The position numbers and the translations under genes are program-made. The notes under the pieces are model-generated. The model was given only the letters and a program-made list of their open reading frames with translations. It searched no databases and was not told the DNA's origin. A stretch of 26,059 nucleotides of DNA, from assembly GCA_011773475.1 (NCBI GenBank), contig WVXN01000036.1:34885-60943 (forward strand). Direction: 5' to 3'. Each line of letters starts with the position of its first letter. Position 1 is the first letter of the stretch. Of the stretch, positions 14,786 to 22,110 are shown in pieces. The stretch comes from Candidatus Aenigmatarchaeota archaeon (GTDB lineage: Archaea; Aenigmatarchaeota; Aenigmatarchaeia; Aenigmatarchaeales; Aenigmatarchaeaceae).

Positions 14786-16984
14786 ATGGTAAAGCTTAAA
14801 TTCTGGGAGAAGGATGAAGAGAAAAAAGAGTCTAAAGAAAAAGAAGAGGAATCTGAGGTTAAAGAAATCAAGAAAAAAATGGAAGAAATTAGAGACCTTT
14901 TTGAAAAGAAAGAAGACGAGGACGTATTTAAAAAAGAAACAAAGGTTGAAGAAAAAGTAGAAATCAAACCTGAGCCTGAGGAGAAGATTGAAGTTAGGAA
15001 AGAAGTTAAAGAACTTGAAATTCCAGATATAAAAGTTAAAAAAATTGAAGAACCAAAAATAAAGATCAAGCCTAAAAAAATCGAGAAAGTTAAAATTGAG
15101 AAGCTGAAGATTAAACCTAAAAAAATAAAGAAAATTAAAGAACCTAGAAAAAAGAAACTCAAAAGAAAAACAAAGGAACCTAGCATCGAAAAGAAGAAAA
15201 AAAGTAAAAAAATAGTTCCTAAACAAATTCCTCAAGAAAAAGAACAGGTAATCCCAAAACAATTAATAGTGCAGTTAATGAAAAAACAATCTATCAAACA
15301 ACAGCAATTATTAAAACAAGCTATTCCAGAAATAGAACAAGCAATTGCCGAACAATCTAACAAACAATCAGAGCTAATTTCTAAACAGGTCAGAAATGTA
15401 GTAGAACAATCAATTCCTTCACAAACCACTAAAATAATAGAAAAAACCTTACCTGAAATAGAAGGTGTGATTTCTAATCAATTATCATCACAATCCTCTA
15501 AACTAATAGAACAATTCAATCAAACTATCCCAGAATTAATGAAAGAACAAGCTATCAAACAATCAGAATTAATTTCTAAACGAGTCAAAAATGTAATAGA
15601 GCAATCAGTTCCTTCGCAATCAATCTCGACAATAGAAGAAGCTATACCAGAAATAGAGCAATTAATTTCTAAACGACTCACACAAGTAATAGAAAAAACT
15701 ATTCCTTCGCAATCATCTGAAATATTAGAACAAGCCATACCAGAAATAGAGAAAACAATTTCAGAGCAATCTACTAAGCAGTCGGAGCTAATTTCTAAAC
15801 GACTAAAAGAATCAGTGAAAAAAACAATTGTCGAACAATATGCACAATTAATAGAAGAACAATCTACTAAGCAGTCTCAACTAATAGAAGAGATAATACC
15901 TGAAGTAATAAGAAACCAATCGGATAAACTGTTGGAAAAATCTGTTCCAGAAATAGAGCGAGCAATTGCCGAACAATTATCATCACAATCCTCTAAACTA
16001 ATAGAACAAGTCAATCAAACCATCCCAGAATTAATGAAAGATCAAGCTATCAAACAACAGCAATTATTAGAAAAATCCATCCCTGAAATAGAAACTTTGA
16101 TTTCAGAGCAATCTACTAAGCAGCTAGAGCTAATTTCTAAACAGGTCAGAAATGTAGTAGAACAATCAATTCCTTCACAAACCACTAAAATAATAGAAAA
16201 AACCTTACCTGAAATAGAAGGTGTGATTTCTAATCAATTATCATCACAATCCTCTAAACTAATAGAACAAGTAAATCAAACCATCCCAGAATTAATGAAA
16301 AAACAATCTATCGAACATTCAGAATTAATTTCTGAGCAAATCAGAAAAGCAATGGAACAAAATAAGCCTGGACTTTTTGTCAGACTTTTTGGGGGAGGAA
16401 AGAAAAAAGATGAAAAAATTGCTTTGGATCAGAAAAGCTTGATACTAGAGCAATCTACAGGAGATTTGGAAAAAAAATTCGACAAATTATCAACAGCTGT
16501 GGGCCAGTGCTTCATAGCCTTAGACAAAAAAATAGACACTTACAAAGACAATATATTAGTAATACAAGATGGAATAAGCAAGCAAATAGAAGAGCAGGAA
16601 GCCTTGAAAGTTCAGTTAGAGTCTTATGAGAACAAAATAATAAGGCTACTTAGGAATATCAGATTTGAAATAGAGACTGAGATTCATGCTACTAAAGACG
16701 GAGAAACTAAGAAACGACTAAGTAAAACTGTAGAAAAGATTGGCGACTCACTCATTCTCAGTCTCATAAGAGATAAGGGTCCGATTGAAACAAAAGACTT
16801 GGAAGAAGAGGTTTTGAAAAAAAACATATGTTCTAGAGCTACTCTCTTTAGGAAACTCAAGTCACTGCGAGAAAAAGGGCATGTTGAAAAACAGGAAAAA
16901 GACGGAACAAGTTTTTATTCAATCTCACCATTACCTGAGAATAAAGAGGAATCTCATGAGATTTCAGAAGATTTTCAGGAATGA
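14786..16984 (+). CDS. Proline-punctuated coiled-coil repeat protein with C-terminal winged helix (732 aa)
   Basis: Not a family I recognise. Residues 1-~150 are an extremely charged Lys/Glu region, including IKPKKI-type repeats. Residues 180-526 hold 16 helical units that each begin with a (I/L/V)P or related pair and contain Gln/Ser/Glu/Ile-rich motifs such as EQSTKQSELISK. Unit lengths are 30, 12, 26, 27, 12, 19, 12, 30, 23, 16, 26, 19, 30, 12, 26 and 27. A short RLFGGGKKK linker precedes a second, non-repetitive coiled coil (~550-640). Residues ~648-715 form a winged helix (GDSLILSLIRDKGPIETKDL, then SRATLFRKLKSLREKGHVEK). There is no signal peptide or membrane helix, so it is cytoplasmic. 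A long oligomer tethering DNA, in chromosome organisation or segregation, is a reasonable inference; cytoskeletal or regulatory roles are possible. Confidence 0.85.
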   Translation: MVKLKFWEKDEEKKESKEKEEESEVKEIKKKMEEIRDLFEKKEDEDVFKKETKVEEKVEIKPEPEEKIEVRKEVKELEIPDIKVKKIEEPKIKIKPKKIEKVKIEKLKIKPKKIKKIKEPRKKKLKRKTKEPSIEKKKKSKKIVPKQIPQEKEQVIPKQLIVQLMKKQSIKQQQLLKQAIPEIEQAIAEQSNKQSELISKQVRNVVEQSIPSQTTKIIEKTLPEIEGVISNQLSSQSSKLIEQFNQTIPELMKEQAIKQSELISKRVKNVIEQSVPSQSISTIEEAIPEIEQLISKRLTQVIEKTIPSQSSEILEQAIPEIEKTISEQSTKQSELISKRLKESVKKTIVEQYAQLIEEQSTKQSQLIEEIIPEVIRNQSDKLLEKSVPEIERAIAEQLSSQSSKLIEQVNQTIPELMKDQAIKQQQLLEKSIPEIETLISEQSTKQLELISKQVRNVVEQSIPSQTTKIIEKTLPEIEGVISNQLSSQSSKLIEQVNQTIPELMKKQSIEHSELISEQIRKAMEQNKPGLFVRLFGGGKKKDEKIALDQKSLILEQSTGDLEKKFDKLSTAVGQCFIALDKKIDTYKDNILVIQDGISKQIEEQEALKVQLESYENKIIRLLRNIRFEIETEIHATKDGETKKRLSKTVEKIGDSLILSLIRDKGPIETKDLEEEVLKKNICSRATLFRKLKSLREKGHVEKQEKDGTSFYSISPLPENKEESHEISEDFQE
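15371..15514. repeat. 144-bp exact coding repeat, copy 1
   Basis: Identical base for base to 16127-16270. The 756-bp offset is 252 codons, exactly the sum of the first twelve helical units, so the copies are in register. Confidence 0.9.
16127..16270. repeat. 144-bp exact coding repeat, copy 2
   Basis: Exact partner of 15371-15514. Similarity continues with a few differences on both sides, consistent with a recent multi-unit duplication in the coiled-coil gene. Confidence 0.9.
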
Positions 16985-17239
16985 TACTATTCTCAATCAT
17001 CGATATTACTAAGAAAAAAATAGAAAAAATGATACTAAAAGTTTTTTGATAAATTTTCTTAATTTTAAGACAAAATAAAAACCTCATTATTTTCTTTATT
17101 TTACCAAAGAAAATCAATTATTTTTTCTGAAAGACGAATTTTTATTTTAAAATTTTTTATTTAAGAAAAATGAGATTAAAATTGAGATTTTAGTTTAGAA
17201 TTGTAATTATAAATAATATAATTCAATTTCTAAAAGAAA
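16985..17239. other. AT-rich intergenic stretch without a recognised gene
   Basis: No convincing open frame, tRNA or repeat is seen here. The sequence is rich in A and T runs. The only feature I can point to is the TATA-like sequence near its right end at 17207-17218, placed to drive the structured element that follows. Confidence 0.6.
17207..17218 (+). promoter_or_regulatory. TATA-like box for the candidate ncRNA
   Basis: TTATAAATAATA is centred about 28 bp before 17241, where the long stem begins. A TATA-like sequence also lies on the other side for the opposite strand (17370-17382), so promoter position alone does not settle orientation. Confidence 0.45.
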
Positions 17240-17347
17240 AATTGCCCAGTTCAAGGTTCAGACTTCTTTGAAAACCGTACAAGACGGCATGCTGAAATCA
17301 TGTCCGAAGACTTGAAATCTGATGTCTGAACTTCCTTCTGGGCAATA
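17240..17347 (+). ncRNA. Candidate structured ncRNA: stacked stem topped by a three-way junction
   Basis: Outer stem ATTGCCCAG (17241-17249) pairs with CTGGGCAAT (17338-17346), 9 bp. After a 6-by-6 internal loop, GTTCAGAC (17256-17263) pairs with GTCTGAAC (17324-17331), 8 bp. A 13-nt bulge on the 3' side follows, then TCTTTG (17265-17270) with CGAAGA (17305-17310). Two apical hairpins complete a three-way junction: CCGT/ACGG (275-278 with 284-287, offset 17000) and CATG/CATG (288-291 with 299-302). Two G-U pairs (17269-17306, and possibly 17287-17303) pair only in the plus strand, favouring that orientation. It is markedly more GC-rich than its surroundings. I cannot assign it to tRNA, 5S, SRP, RNase P or C/D RNA. 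An H/ACA-like guide was considered but no clear ACA box is seen. Confidence 0.55.
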
Positions 17348-17389
17348 ATTAGTTTTAAAAAATGAGATTATTTAAATATAACTGTATTT

Positions 17390-18856
17390 CTAATCTTCTA
17401 AAGTTTTTTTCTTATGGTATTTATTAAAGACAGTCGTGATAATTTTTTTGCTCTGACCTACGTATTCAAATGGGTCAGTTATCTTTCTTAATACTTTTTC
17501 CTCAATTCTACTCTTTACTTTTTCATTTTTTAAAAGAACATCAATAAACTGAGTTTTGCTGTTCCATGCTTCTGTTGCAAGTTTTCCCATGAGATTATGA
17601 GCCTCACTTCTCGACATTGGTTTTGAAACTCTCCTTGGGTCAGTTAGATATGTCATAACTTGCTGTGATGTAACAACACCAAAGCTTCTTTTAACTCTTT
17701 CTCTACATCTATCTTCATTTAATCCTGTCCAAAATACAGCATTTGCAAGTCTCCTTATACCATGATCAAAATATTTAAATCCATACTCAAGATTAATCCT
17801 GCTGTTTGACGATGCTGCTAGATTTCTGGCATAAGGAAGTTCGCAATTTGCCAAAGCTGTAACCATATTTCCCATAACGTAATTTCTTACAGACATATCC
17901 TGCTCTTCCGCTGTTGGGTTTCCACCTTTTAGATCTTTATGAGGCATTGCGGAAGATCCTTTTCTCTTTCGAGGATCTGCATTGAAAAAAATGTTTACAT
18001 CATCACTTTTTCCCCATGCAATGTATTTTGCAATATTATTCATCGTTTCTCCTGTTCTTGCCATAACGTAAAAAACATCTGCTTCAAATTCTAATCCAGG
18101 AATTTGAGCAGGAGCGTCCATGAACTTTAATCCCAAATCTTTACAGTATTCTTCCTGTAGTTTCATTCCGTCAATGCCTAAAGCAGTTGCAGAATGATGA
18201 CAACCTGTTGCATCTCCCCACTTACACATCAATGAGTTATCATATACAAATTTCAGGAAATTAAGGTCAGACTGAAGCATTTCTCCATAATGGGCAAAAG
18301 GTCTTCCAGCAACAGTTGGTAGTGCATCATATAAATGTGTTGTGTCCATATGGGGAACATCAATCCATTCAACAGCTTTTTCCAGAACTATGTCTCTCAA
18401 GTTCTCAATAGAATCAGCAACAACTTCTAATGAATCTTCTATTTGTAGAACTCTTGCAGGTTGTGTTGTATCTGCACTTGTTTTTGCTTTGTTGACATGT
18501 GGTCTTGCTTCTGGGCTTAAAATCTCTTCTAAAGCAGTGTTTATGGCAATAACATCATGTCCAGTCTGTTCTTCCAATTCTCGTATTCTATTAGGATTAA
18601 TATGTTTGAGGTTTGCTTTTTCTGCAATTTCTTTTGCTAAATTACGAGCAATAATTGGAGGGTAAAGTCTTGACATAGTCAAGGAAGATTGTCCTTGAGC
18701 CCGCAAGCTGTATTCAAAAATTCTTTCATCACCCCATATCTTTACAGTCTCTAATGTTCCATATCTTCCTGCAGTAAGTGTTGAGGGGTCAACTTTATAA
18801 CCTTTAGGAAATCTTCTTTTAGGTAGTGTTTTCTTTTTTATTACAATATCAACCAT
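17390..18856 (-). CDS. purB: Adenylosuccinate lyase
   Basis: Fumarase/aspartase-superfamily lyase that releases fumarate from SAICAR (giving AICAR) and from adenylosuccinate (giving AMP). The family signature appears as GSSAMPHKDLKGGNP around M304. TGHDVIAI near residue 98-105 holds the His-Asp pair usual in this family, and KTSADTTQPARV corresponds to the conserved TSxD region. At 488 residues it is normal length. Cytoplasmic homotetramer in known relatives, with active sites built from three subunits. It is the last gene of the purE-like/purC/purB operon, starting 4 bp after purC with an AGGTGA Shine-Dalgarno. The signature has an unusual HKDLKGGNP instead of the common YKRNP. The assignment is strong. 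Confidence 0.92.
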   Translation of the reverse strand: MVDIVIKKKTLPKRRFPKGYKVDPSTLTAGRYGTLETVKIWGDERIFEYSLRAQGQSSLTMSRLYPPIIARNLAKEIAEKANLKHINPNRIRELEEQTGHDVIAINTALEEILSPEARPHVNKAKTSADTTQPARVLQIEDSLEVVADSIENLRDIVLEKAVEWIDVPHMDTTHLYDALPTVAGRPFAHYGEMLQSDLNFLKFVYDNSLMCKWGDATGCHHSATALGIDGMKLQEEYCKDLGLKFMDAPAQIPGLEFEADVFYVMARTGETMNNIAKYIAWGKSDDVNIFFNADPRKRKGSSAMPHKDLKGGNPTAEEQDMSVRNYVMGNMVTALANCELPYARNLAASSNSRINLEYGFKYFDHGIRRLANAVFWTGLNEDRCRERVKRSFGVVTSQQVMTYLTDPRRVSKPMSRSEAHNLMGKLATEAWNSKTQFIDVLLKNEKVKSRIEEKVLRKITDPFEYVGQSKKIITTVFNKYHKKKTLED

Positions 18857-18860
18857 GAAT

Positions 18861-19964
18861 TCACCTATGAGCTCTAATAGAATCCATCACTTCTTCTAAT
18901 GGTGGGACATCGAATACGTTCCTTTCAGTGTATTGGTTACATGCTGACATGTACATTTGAGAAACTAAAGAACTGATTGTTGGTTTTAGATGTATTGGTT
19001 TTACAGGACATCTTTCCTGCCATCCTTTCCCTGTCTTTTTCCATTCATCACAAGCAGTTCGAAATTCTGGCTGGTTTTTCTCGTACCATTGTCTCATGAC
19101 TTCTTTGCTTACTTGCTCACCTCTAAATCCGAATCTGTTTTCGTCTAATGTTCCTATAACATCAGCAACAACTAGATCATTATTAAACAACATTTCAACT
19201 TTTCCATCACAATGAACAAACCCTGTTTTTTTTGCTTGCTCTGTTATGACATCATTTACCTTTAAAGTTGTAGGAGCTACTTTCATAAAATCATTTATTG
19301 GTAATCCAGAAATTTCATATGCCTCTATCCAATTTAAACTTCTATCACCAGGTTCAAGTTTTGTTGTAAAGTTTATTACAGGTTTTGGAAGCATGTCTCC
19401 TGGTTTTGGTTCAGATTTTAACCCGAGTTTTTGATATATGGTTTGCAATGTCTGTTCTCTTTCCTCAGCATCTTTAATTTTCTTGGCTCTTGCTATTTTC
19501 TTAAAAACAGAGCTTCCCTTTGGTAGAGCATTTCTAAATATTATCTCAAAACCAAGTAAGTAATTATTTAATTTTCCTCTGTTTTTTTCAAAAAAAGAAT
19601 AATCATACTCTACTCTAGGATTTCCATCGTCTCCCATAATCTGTCTTGCAACAGGACAATATACAACACCCATATCAATTTGCATCATGTTTGAACCATT
19701 ACTTCCCTCTTTTAAATCAGAAAAATTTATTACTTTTCCTTGAGGTGTAACTAATCCTCTGTAATGTATTTTCACTCCAATATCTTCTAGTTTTTCAAAA
19801 TTAAAGGCAGCCATAACAGCAAGTGCTTTCCCTTTTTTCACTATACTGTCCGGCATTTTTCCCCAATCAAAAACACTGTATCTGTCAGAAAAAACAAAAT
19901 GTCCTAAACCTGGTCGATTTTCATAAGCAGATTCCGTTATTGTCAAATCTTTTACGCTTCCCAT
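18861..19964 (-). CDS. purC: SAICAR synthetase
   Basis: ATP-dependent ligase that joins aspartate to CAIR to make SAICAR. The N-terminal half shows the family core FSDRYSVFDWGKMPDSIVKKGKA, and the second half has GKVEMLFNNDLVVADVIG followed by DENRFGF, equivalent to the usual DE.GTPDS.RF segment that binds ATP and substrate. At 367 residues it is longer than most bacterial PurC (~240), with extra sequence between the two halves (~150-210) and at the C-terminus. Its start overlaps the upstream purE-like gene by 13 bp and has a GGTGAT Shine-Dalgarno, indicating coupled translation. The next gene is purB, the following pathway step. Confidence 0.9.
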   Translation of the reverse strand: MGSVKDLTITESAYENRPGLGHFVFSDRYSVFDWGKMPDSIVKKGKALAVMAAFNFEKLEDIGVKIHYRGLVTPQGKVINFSDLKEGSNGSNMMQIDMGVVYCPVARQIMGDDGNPRVEYDYSFFEKNRGKLNNYLLGFEIIFRNALPKGSSVFKKIARAKKIKDAEEREQTLQTIYQKLGLKSEPKPGDMLPKPVINFTTKLEPGDRSLNWIEAYEISGLPINDFMKVAPTTLKVNDVITEQAKKTGFVHCDGKVEMLFNNDLVVADVIGTLDENRFGFRGEQVSKEVMRQWYEKNQPEFRTACDEWKKTGKGWQERCPVKPIHLKPTISSLVSQMYMSACNQYTERNVFDVPPLEEVMDSIRAHR

Positions 19965-20788
19965 TTAATATCACCAATTTCCTCAATAATATTCCTTTCA
20001 TTATAACTTTTTCTTTTCTTTCTTTCCATTTCTTTTAACTTTTCTCTAATATCTGCATTTCTTAATGAAAGAATCTTTGCAGCATAGATTGCAAGGTTTT
20101 CATCTCCTCTCACTTGAACAGTAAAGGGTGCTCTTGATATTTTTTCTTCTGATTTCTTTACACTTATTACACTAGAAACGTCTAACGAAGAGTTAGCCCA
20201 AATTTGAATATCATCTCTTTCTATTTCTATAGGACACCTTTTGTAAGTAAGTATTAATTTGCTTTCATCTGATGTTTTTATTCTAAAGTCATTTAATTTC
20301 CTTTCTAAGTTTTCTAAGTTTCCTTCACCTTTAAGAGCTACAGCATCTTCTTCTAAATCAAGGATTTTTTCAGCAACATGAAGTGCTTTACCTCTTTGTT
20401 TAGTAAAATATTCATTTTTTATTTTTTTTCTTTCGAAACCTACACTAGCAATAGCAGCAATGCCAGAAGGAACCATAAATGCTTGATAAGAAGGAAAATC
20501 TAATGGACAAGAGATTATAGGAAAAGTAACTTGAGTTGCTTGTATACTTGGTAAAGCAAAATATAACCCGCCTTCTAATACACCCACAACTCTATTTCCA
20601 CATTCCACAATGTCTTGCATTTGTTCACTATATTTAGTCATTAAATCAGGACAGCCATGACATGATTCTATTACTGTCGGTTTAGTAATTATTATTCCTT
20701 TTTCCACTTGCATATATTTTATGCCAGGAATATTTTCAAAGTTAGGATCTGTCGGTGAACCAGCTCCTAAAAACAAGATTTTTTTCAT
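19952..20788 (-). CDS. purE: Divergent PurE-like AIR carboxylase/mutase (278 aa)
   Basis: PurE converts AIR to CAIR (or N5-CAIR to CAIR). The fold is recognisable: GAGSPTD near residue 8-14 for the usual GSxSD, then SCHGCPDLMTKYSEQ (42-56) for SAHRTPDRxxEYAEE, GGLYFALPSIQATQVTFPII (73-92) for the GGAAHLPGMxAxxT region, and VPSGIAAIASVG for the MPxGIPVxTV region. The position of the catalytic His (His45 in E. coli) is H44 here. The following Arg and Thr are Gly and Cys, and the GGAAH loop is altered. The protein is about 110 residues longer than usual PurE: a helix like the family's closing helix appears twice (130-143 and 229-252) with an inserted ~85-residue segment between. Operon position directly before purC and purB supports the role. 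Substrate and mechanism are less certain than the fold. Confidence 0.75.
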   Translation of the reverse strand: MKKILFLGAGSPTDPNFENIPGIKYMQVEKGIIITKPTVIESCHGCPDLMTKYSEQMQDIVECGNRVVGVLEGGLYFALPSIQATQVTFPIISCPLDFPSYQAFMVPSGIAAIASVGFERKKIKNEYFTKQRGKALHVAEKILDLEEDAVALKGEGNLENLERKLNDFRIKTSDESKLILTYKRCPIEIERDDIQIWANSSLDVSSVISVKKSEEKISRAPFTVQVRGDENLAIYAAKILSLRNADIREKLKEMERKKRKSYNERNIIEEIGDIKWEA

Positions 20789-20822
20789 TATTTCACCTTT
20801 GTATGTTAAATTATTAGAGAAA

Positions 20823-20835
20823 TTAAAAATTTAAA
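20823..20835 (-). promoter_or_regulatory. TATA-like box of the purine operon
   Basis: On the minus strand this reads roughly as GGGTTTAAATTTT, centred about 40 bp before the start at 20788. That leaves a short leader carrying an AGGTGA Shine-Dalgarno, unlike the leaderless genes on the plus strand. Confidence 0.45.
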
Positions 20836-20866
20836 CCCTTTGTCTAAGCCATTACAGAAAAATCAC

Positions 20867-20880
20867 TATTTAAATTTATA
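20867..20880 (+). promoter_or_regulatory. TATA-like box of the XPF/Hef nuclease gene
   Basis: TATTTAAATTTATA lies about 30 bp before the ATG at 20905, consistent with a leaderless or nearly leaderless transcript divergent from the purine operon. Confidence 0.45.
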
Positions 20881-20904
20881 ACTTTTGAAGACTAAGTATA
20901 ACTG

Positions 20905-21546
20905 ATGAACGAAGTTCTTATTTTTGTAGATACCAGAGAAGATAACAGCGGGATAACAGAATACTTCAAGCAATATGAATGCGATATTCAAAAGAAGATG
21001 CTGCTTTACGGTGATTTTGTTGTTTCTGATAGAGTTGTTATAGAGAGAAAACTTGTAAATGATTTTATCCAGAGCATAACCGACAAACGTCTATTTAAGC
21101 AGCTAAATTCAATGAAAGAAAATTTTGAAAAACCAATTCTAATAATAGAAGGAGAAGAGTCTCTGTATGGAGTTCTCCAACCCAATATAATTAGAGGAGC
21201 TTTGGCAGCAATAACTGTTGATATGTCAATTCCAATAATATGGACAAGAGACATAGCTGATACTGCTGGTGTAATTTATTGGATTGCAAGAAGGGAACAA
21301 CTTCTAGAAAAAAGAGAGATTGTTTTAAGAAACAAGAAGGTTCCAAAAACCATAGAAGAAAAACAAGAATACTTAGTATCGAGTTTGCCTGATGTTTCTG
21401 TGATAAGGGCTAAGGCATTGTTAAAGCATTTTAAATCCCCTAATAATGTTTTTAATGCGTCAGAAGAAGAAATAAGAAAAGTAAAAGGCATAGGAAAGGG
21501 AATAGCTGAAAAAATTAAGAAAGTTCTAGAAAAGAAATACAAATAG
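20905..21546 (+). CDS. XPF/Hef-type structure-specific endonuclease (nuclease and HhH domains only)
   Basis: ERCC4-family nuclease that cuts branched DNA and forks near the junction. Catalytic residues are visible: D9 in VDTRE, G36-D37, then E47-R48-K49 and D53 in VIERKLVNDF, matching GDx(n)ERKx3D. The last ~57 residues form two helix-hairpin-helix motifs (SLPDVSVIRAKALLKHF and KVKGIGKGIAEKIKKVL) for DNA binding and dimerisation. At 213 residues it equals the C-terminal half of euryarchaeal Hef. The matching helicase is a separate gene at 13155-14672. No PIP peptide is present at this C-terminus, unlike crenarchaeal XPF. It is convergent with the next gene, 2 bp between stop codons. Confidence 0.92.
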   Translation: MNEVLIFVDTREDNSGITEYFKQYECDIQKKMLLYGDFVVSDRVVIERKLVNDFIQSITDKRLFKQLNSMKENFEKPILIIEGEESLYGVLQPNIIRGALAAITVDMSIPIIWTRDIADTAGVIYWIARREQLLEKREIVLRNKKVPKTIEEKQEYLVSSLPDVSVIRAKALLKHFKSPNNVFNASEEEIRKVKGIGKGIAEKIKKVLEKKYK

Positions 21547-21548
21547 GT

Positions 21549-22073
21549 TCAGAGATTTGATAAAATAAAATTTATTCTATCTTCTATTGGCATGATAGGA
21601 ACATTTATAACTTCATATCCCAAATCCATGTATGCTTTTTTAATCAATTCACTCAGTTTTTTTGCTGTTTTCTCATTTTCTATTCTGACATGGTCTTTTT
21701 CAAAGGACAATGGTTCTAATAAAAATATTTTTTTATATTTTTTTATTTGACAAATCTTTAGAACTTCATTAGTATCAGTCCCATAAAGTTGGTAATAAGC
21801 AATGGTGTCAGGTATTGCTCTATCAAGAAAGACTATTTTATCTTTAGGTAGCTTACTTTCTAGTTCTATTTTCAGTTCTAATATTTTTCTTTGGAATTCT
21901 ATTTCGTTTATTCTGATTTCTTCCAAGGATTTACCTTCTGAAATTTCCTTTTCTATTAATAATCTTGCTGCTTCAAAAAGCGTATGATAACCCATTTTAG
22001 ATAACCGAGAAACTATTGTTGTTTTTCCTGAACTAGGAGCTCCGGTTATCACATACCATTTAAAATGTCCCAT
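21549..22073 (-). CDS. P-loop NTPase/kinase-like protein (AAA_28-type, 174 aa)
   Basis: A small nucleotide-binding protein. Walker A is GAPSSGKT at residues 11-18 directly after a beta strand (KWYVIT). KIVFLDRAIPDTIAYYQLYG carries the Walker B-like strand and a DR pair as in kinase-like P-loop proteins. IFLLEPLSFEKDHVRIENEKTAKKL resembles the lid region of the AAA_28/deoxynucleotide-kinase-like group. Single domain, no membrane segment. Substrate is unknown; ATPase, nucleoside or small-molecule kinase are all possible. It is divergent from the DUF460 gene across 37 bp and convergent with the XPF nuclease, so its neighbours say little about its role. Confidence 0.8.
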   Translation of the reverse strand: MGHFKWYVITGAPSSGKTTIVSRLSKMGYHTLFEAARLLIEKEISEGKSLEEIRINEIEFQRKILELKIELESKLPKDKIVFLDRAIPDTIAYYQLYGTDTNEVLKICQIKKYKKIFLLEPLSFEKDHVRIENEKTAKKLSELIKKAYMDLGYEVINVPIMPIEDRINFILSNL

Positions 22074-22110
22074 AAGATAAATATTTCACTTTAAGCTTAT
22101 AATTATTCTT
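22074..22110. promoter_or_regulatory. 37-bp shared divergent promoter
   Basis: Only 37 bp separate two divergent start codons. TTTAAGCTTATAA-like sequence sits in the middle, with ATATTT also present, offering TATA-like sites in both directions at about 20-27 bp. Both genes would then be leaderless, and the two pre-initiation complexes could hardly bind at once. Confidence 0.5.

Noticed and set aside
14732..15262. Phe/Leu-rich minus-strand frames opposite the Lys/Glu-rich start of the coiled-coil gene
   Set aside because: AAA/GAA codons read backwards give TTT/TTC. The composition mimics membrane helices but is an artefact.
15300..16330. Regularly repeated motifs resembling a CRISPR-like array
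   Set aside because: Repeats are in frame, of unequal spacing, and encode a coiled coil. There are no unique spacers and no cas genes.
17240..17347. Reading the structured element as a purB terminator on the minus strand, or as a tRNA
   Set aside because: The minus strand loses wobble pairs and the fold is far more elaborate than a terminator hairpin. The arm lengths do not fit a tRNA. A minus-strand transcript is not fully excluded because a TATA-like box exists there too.
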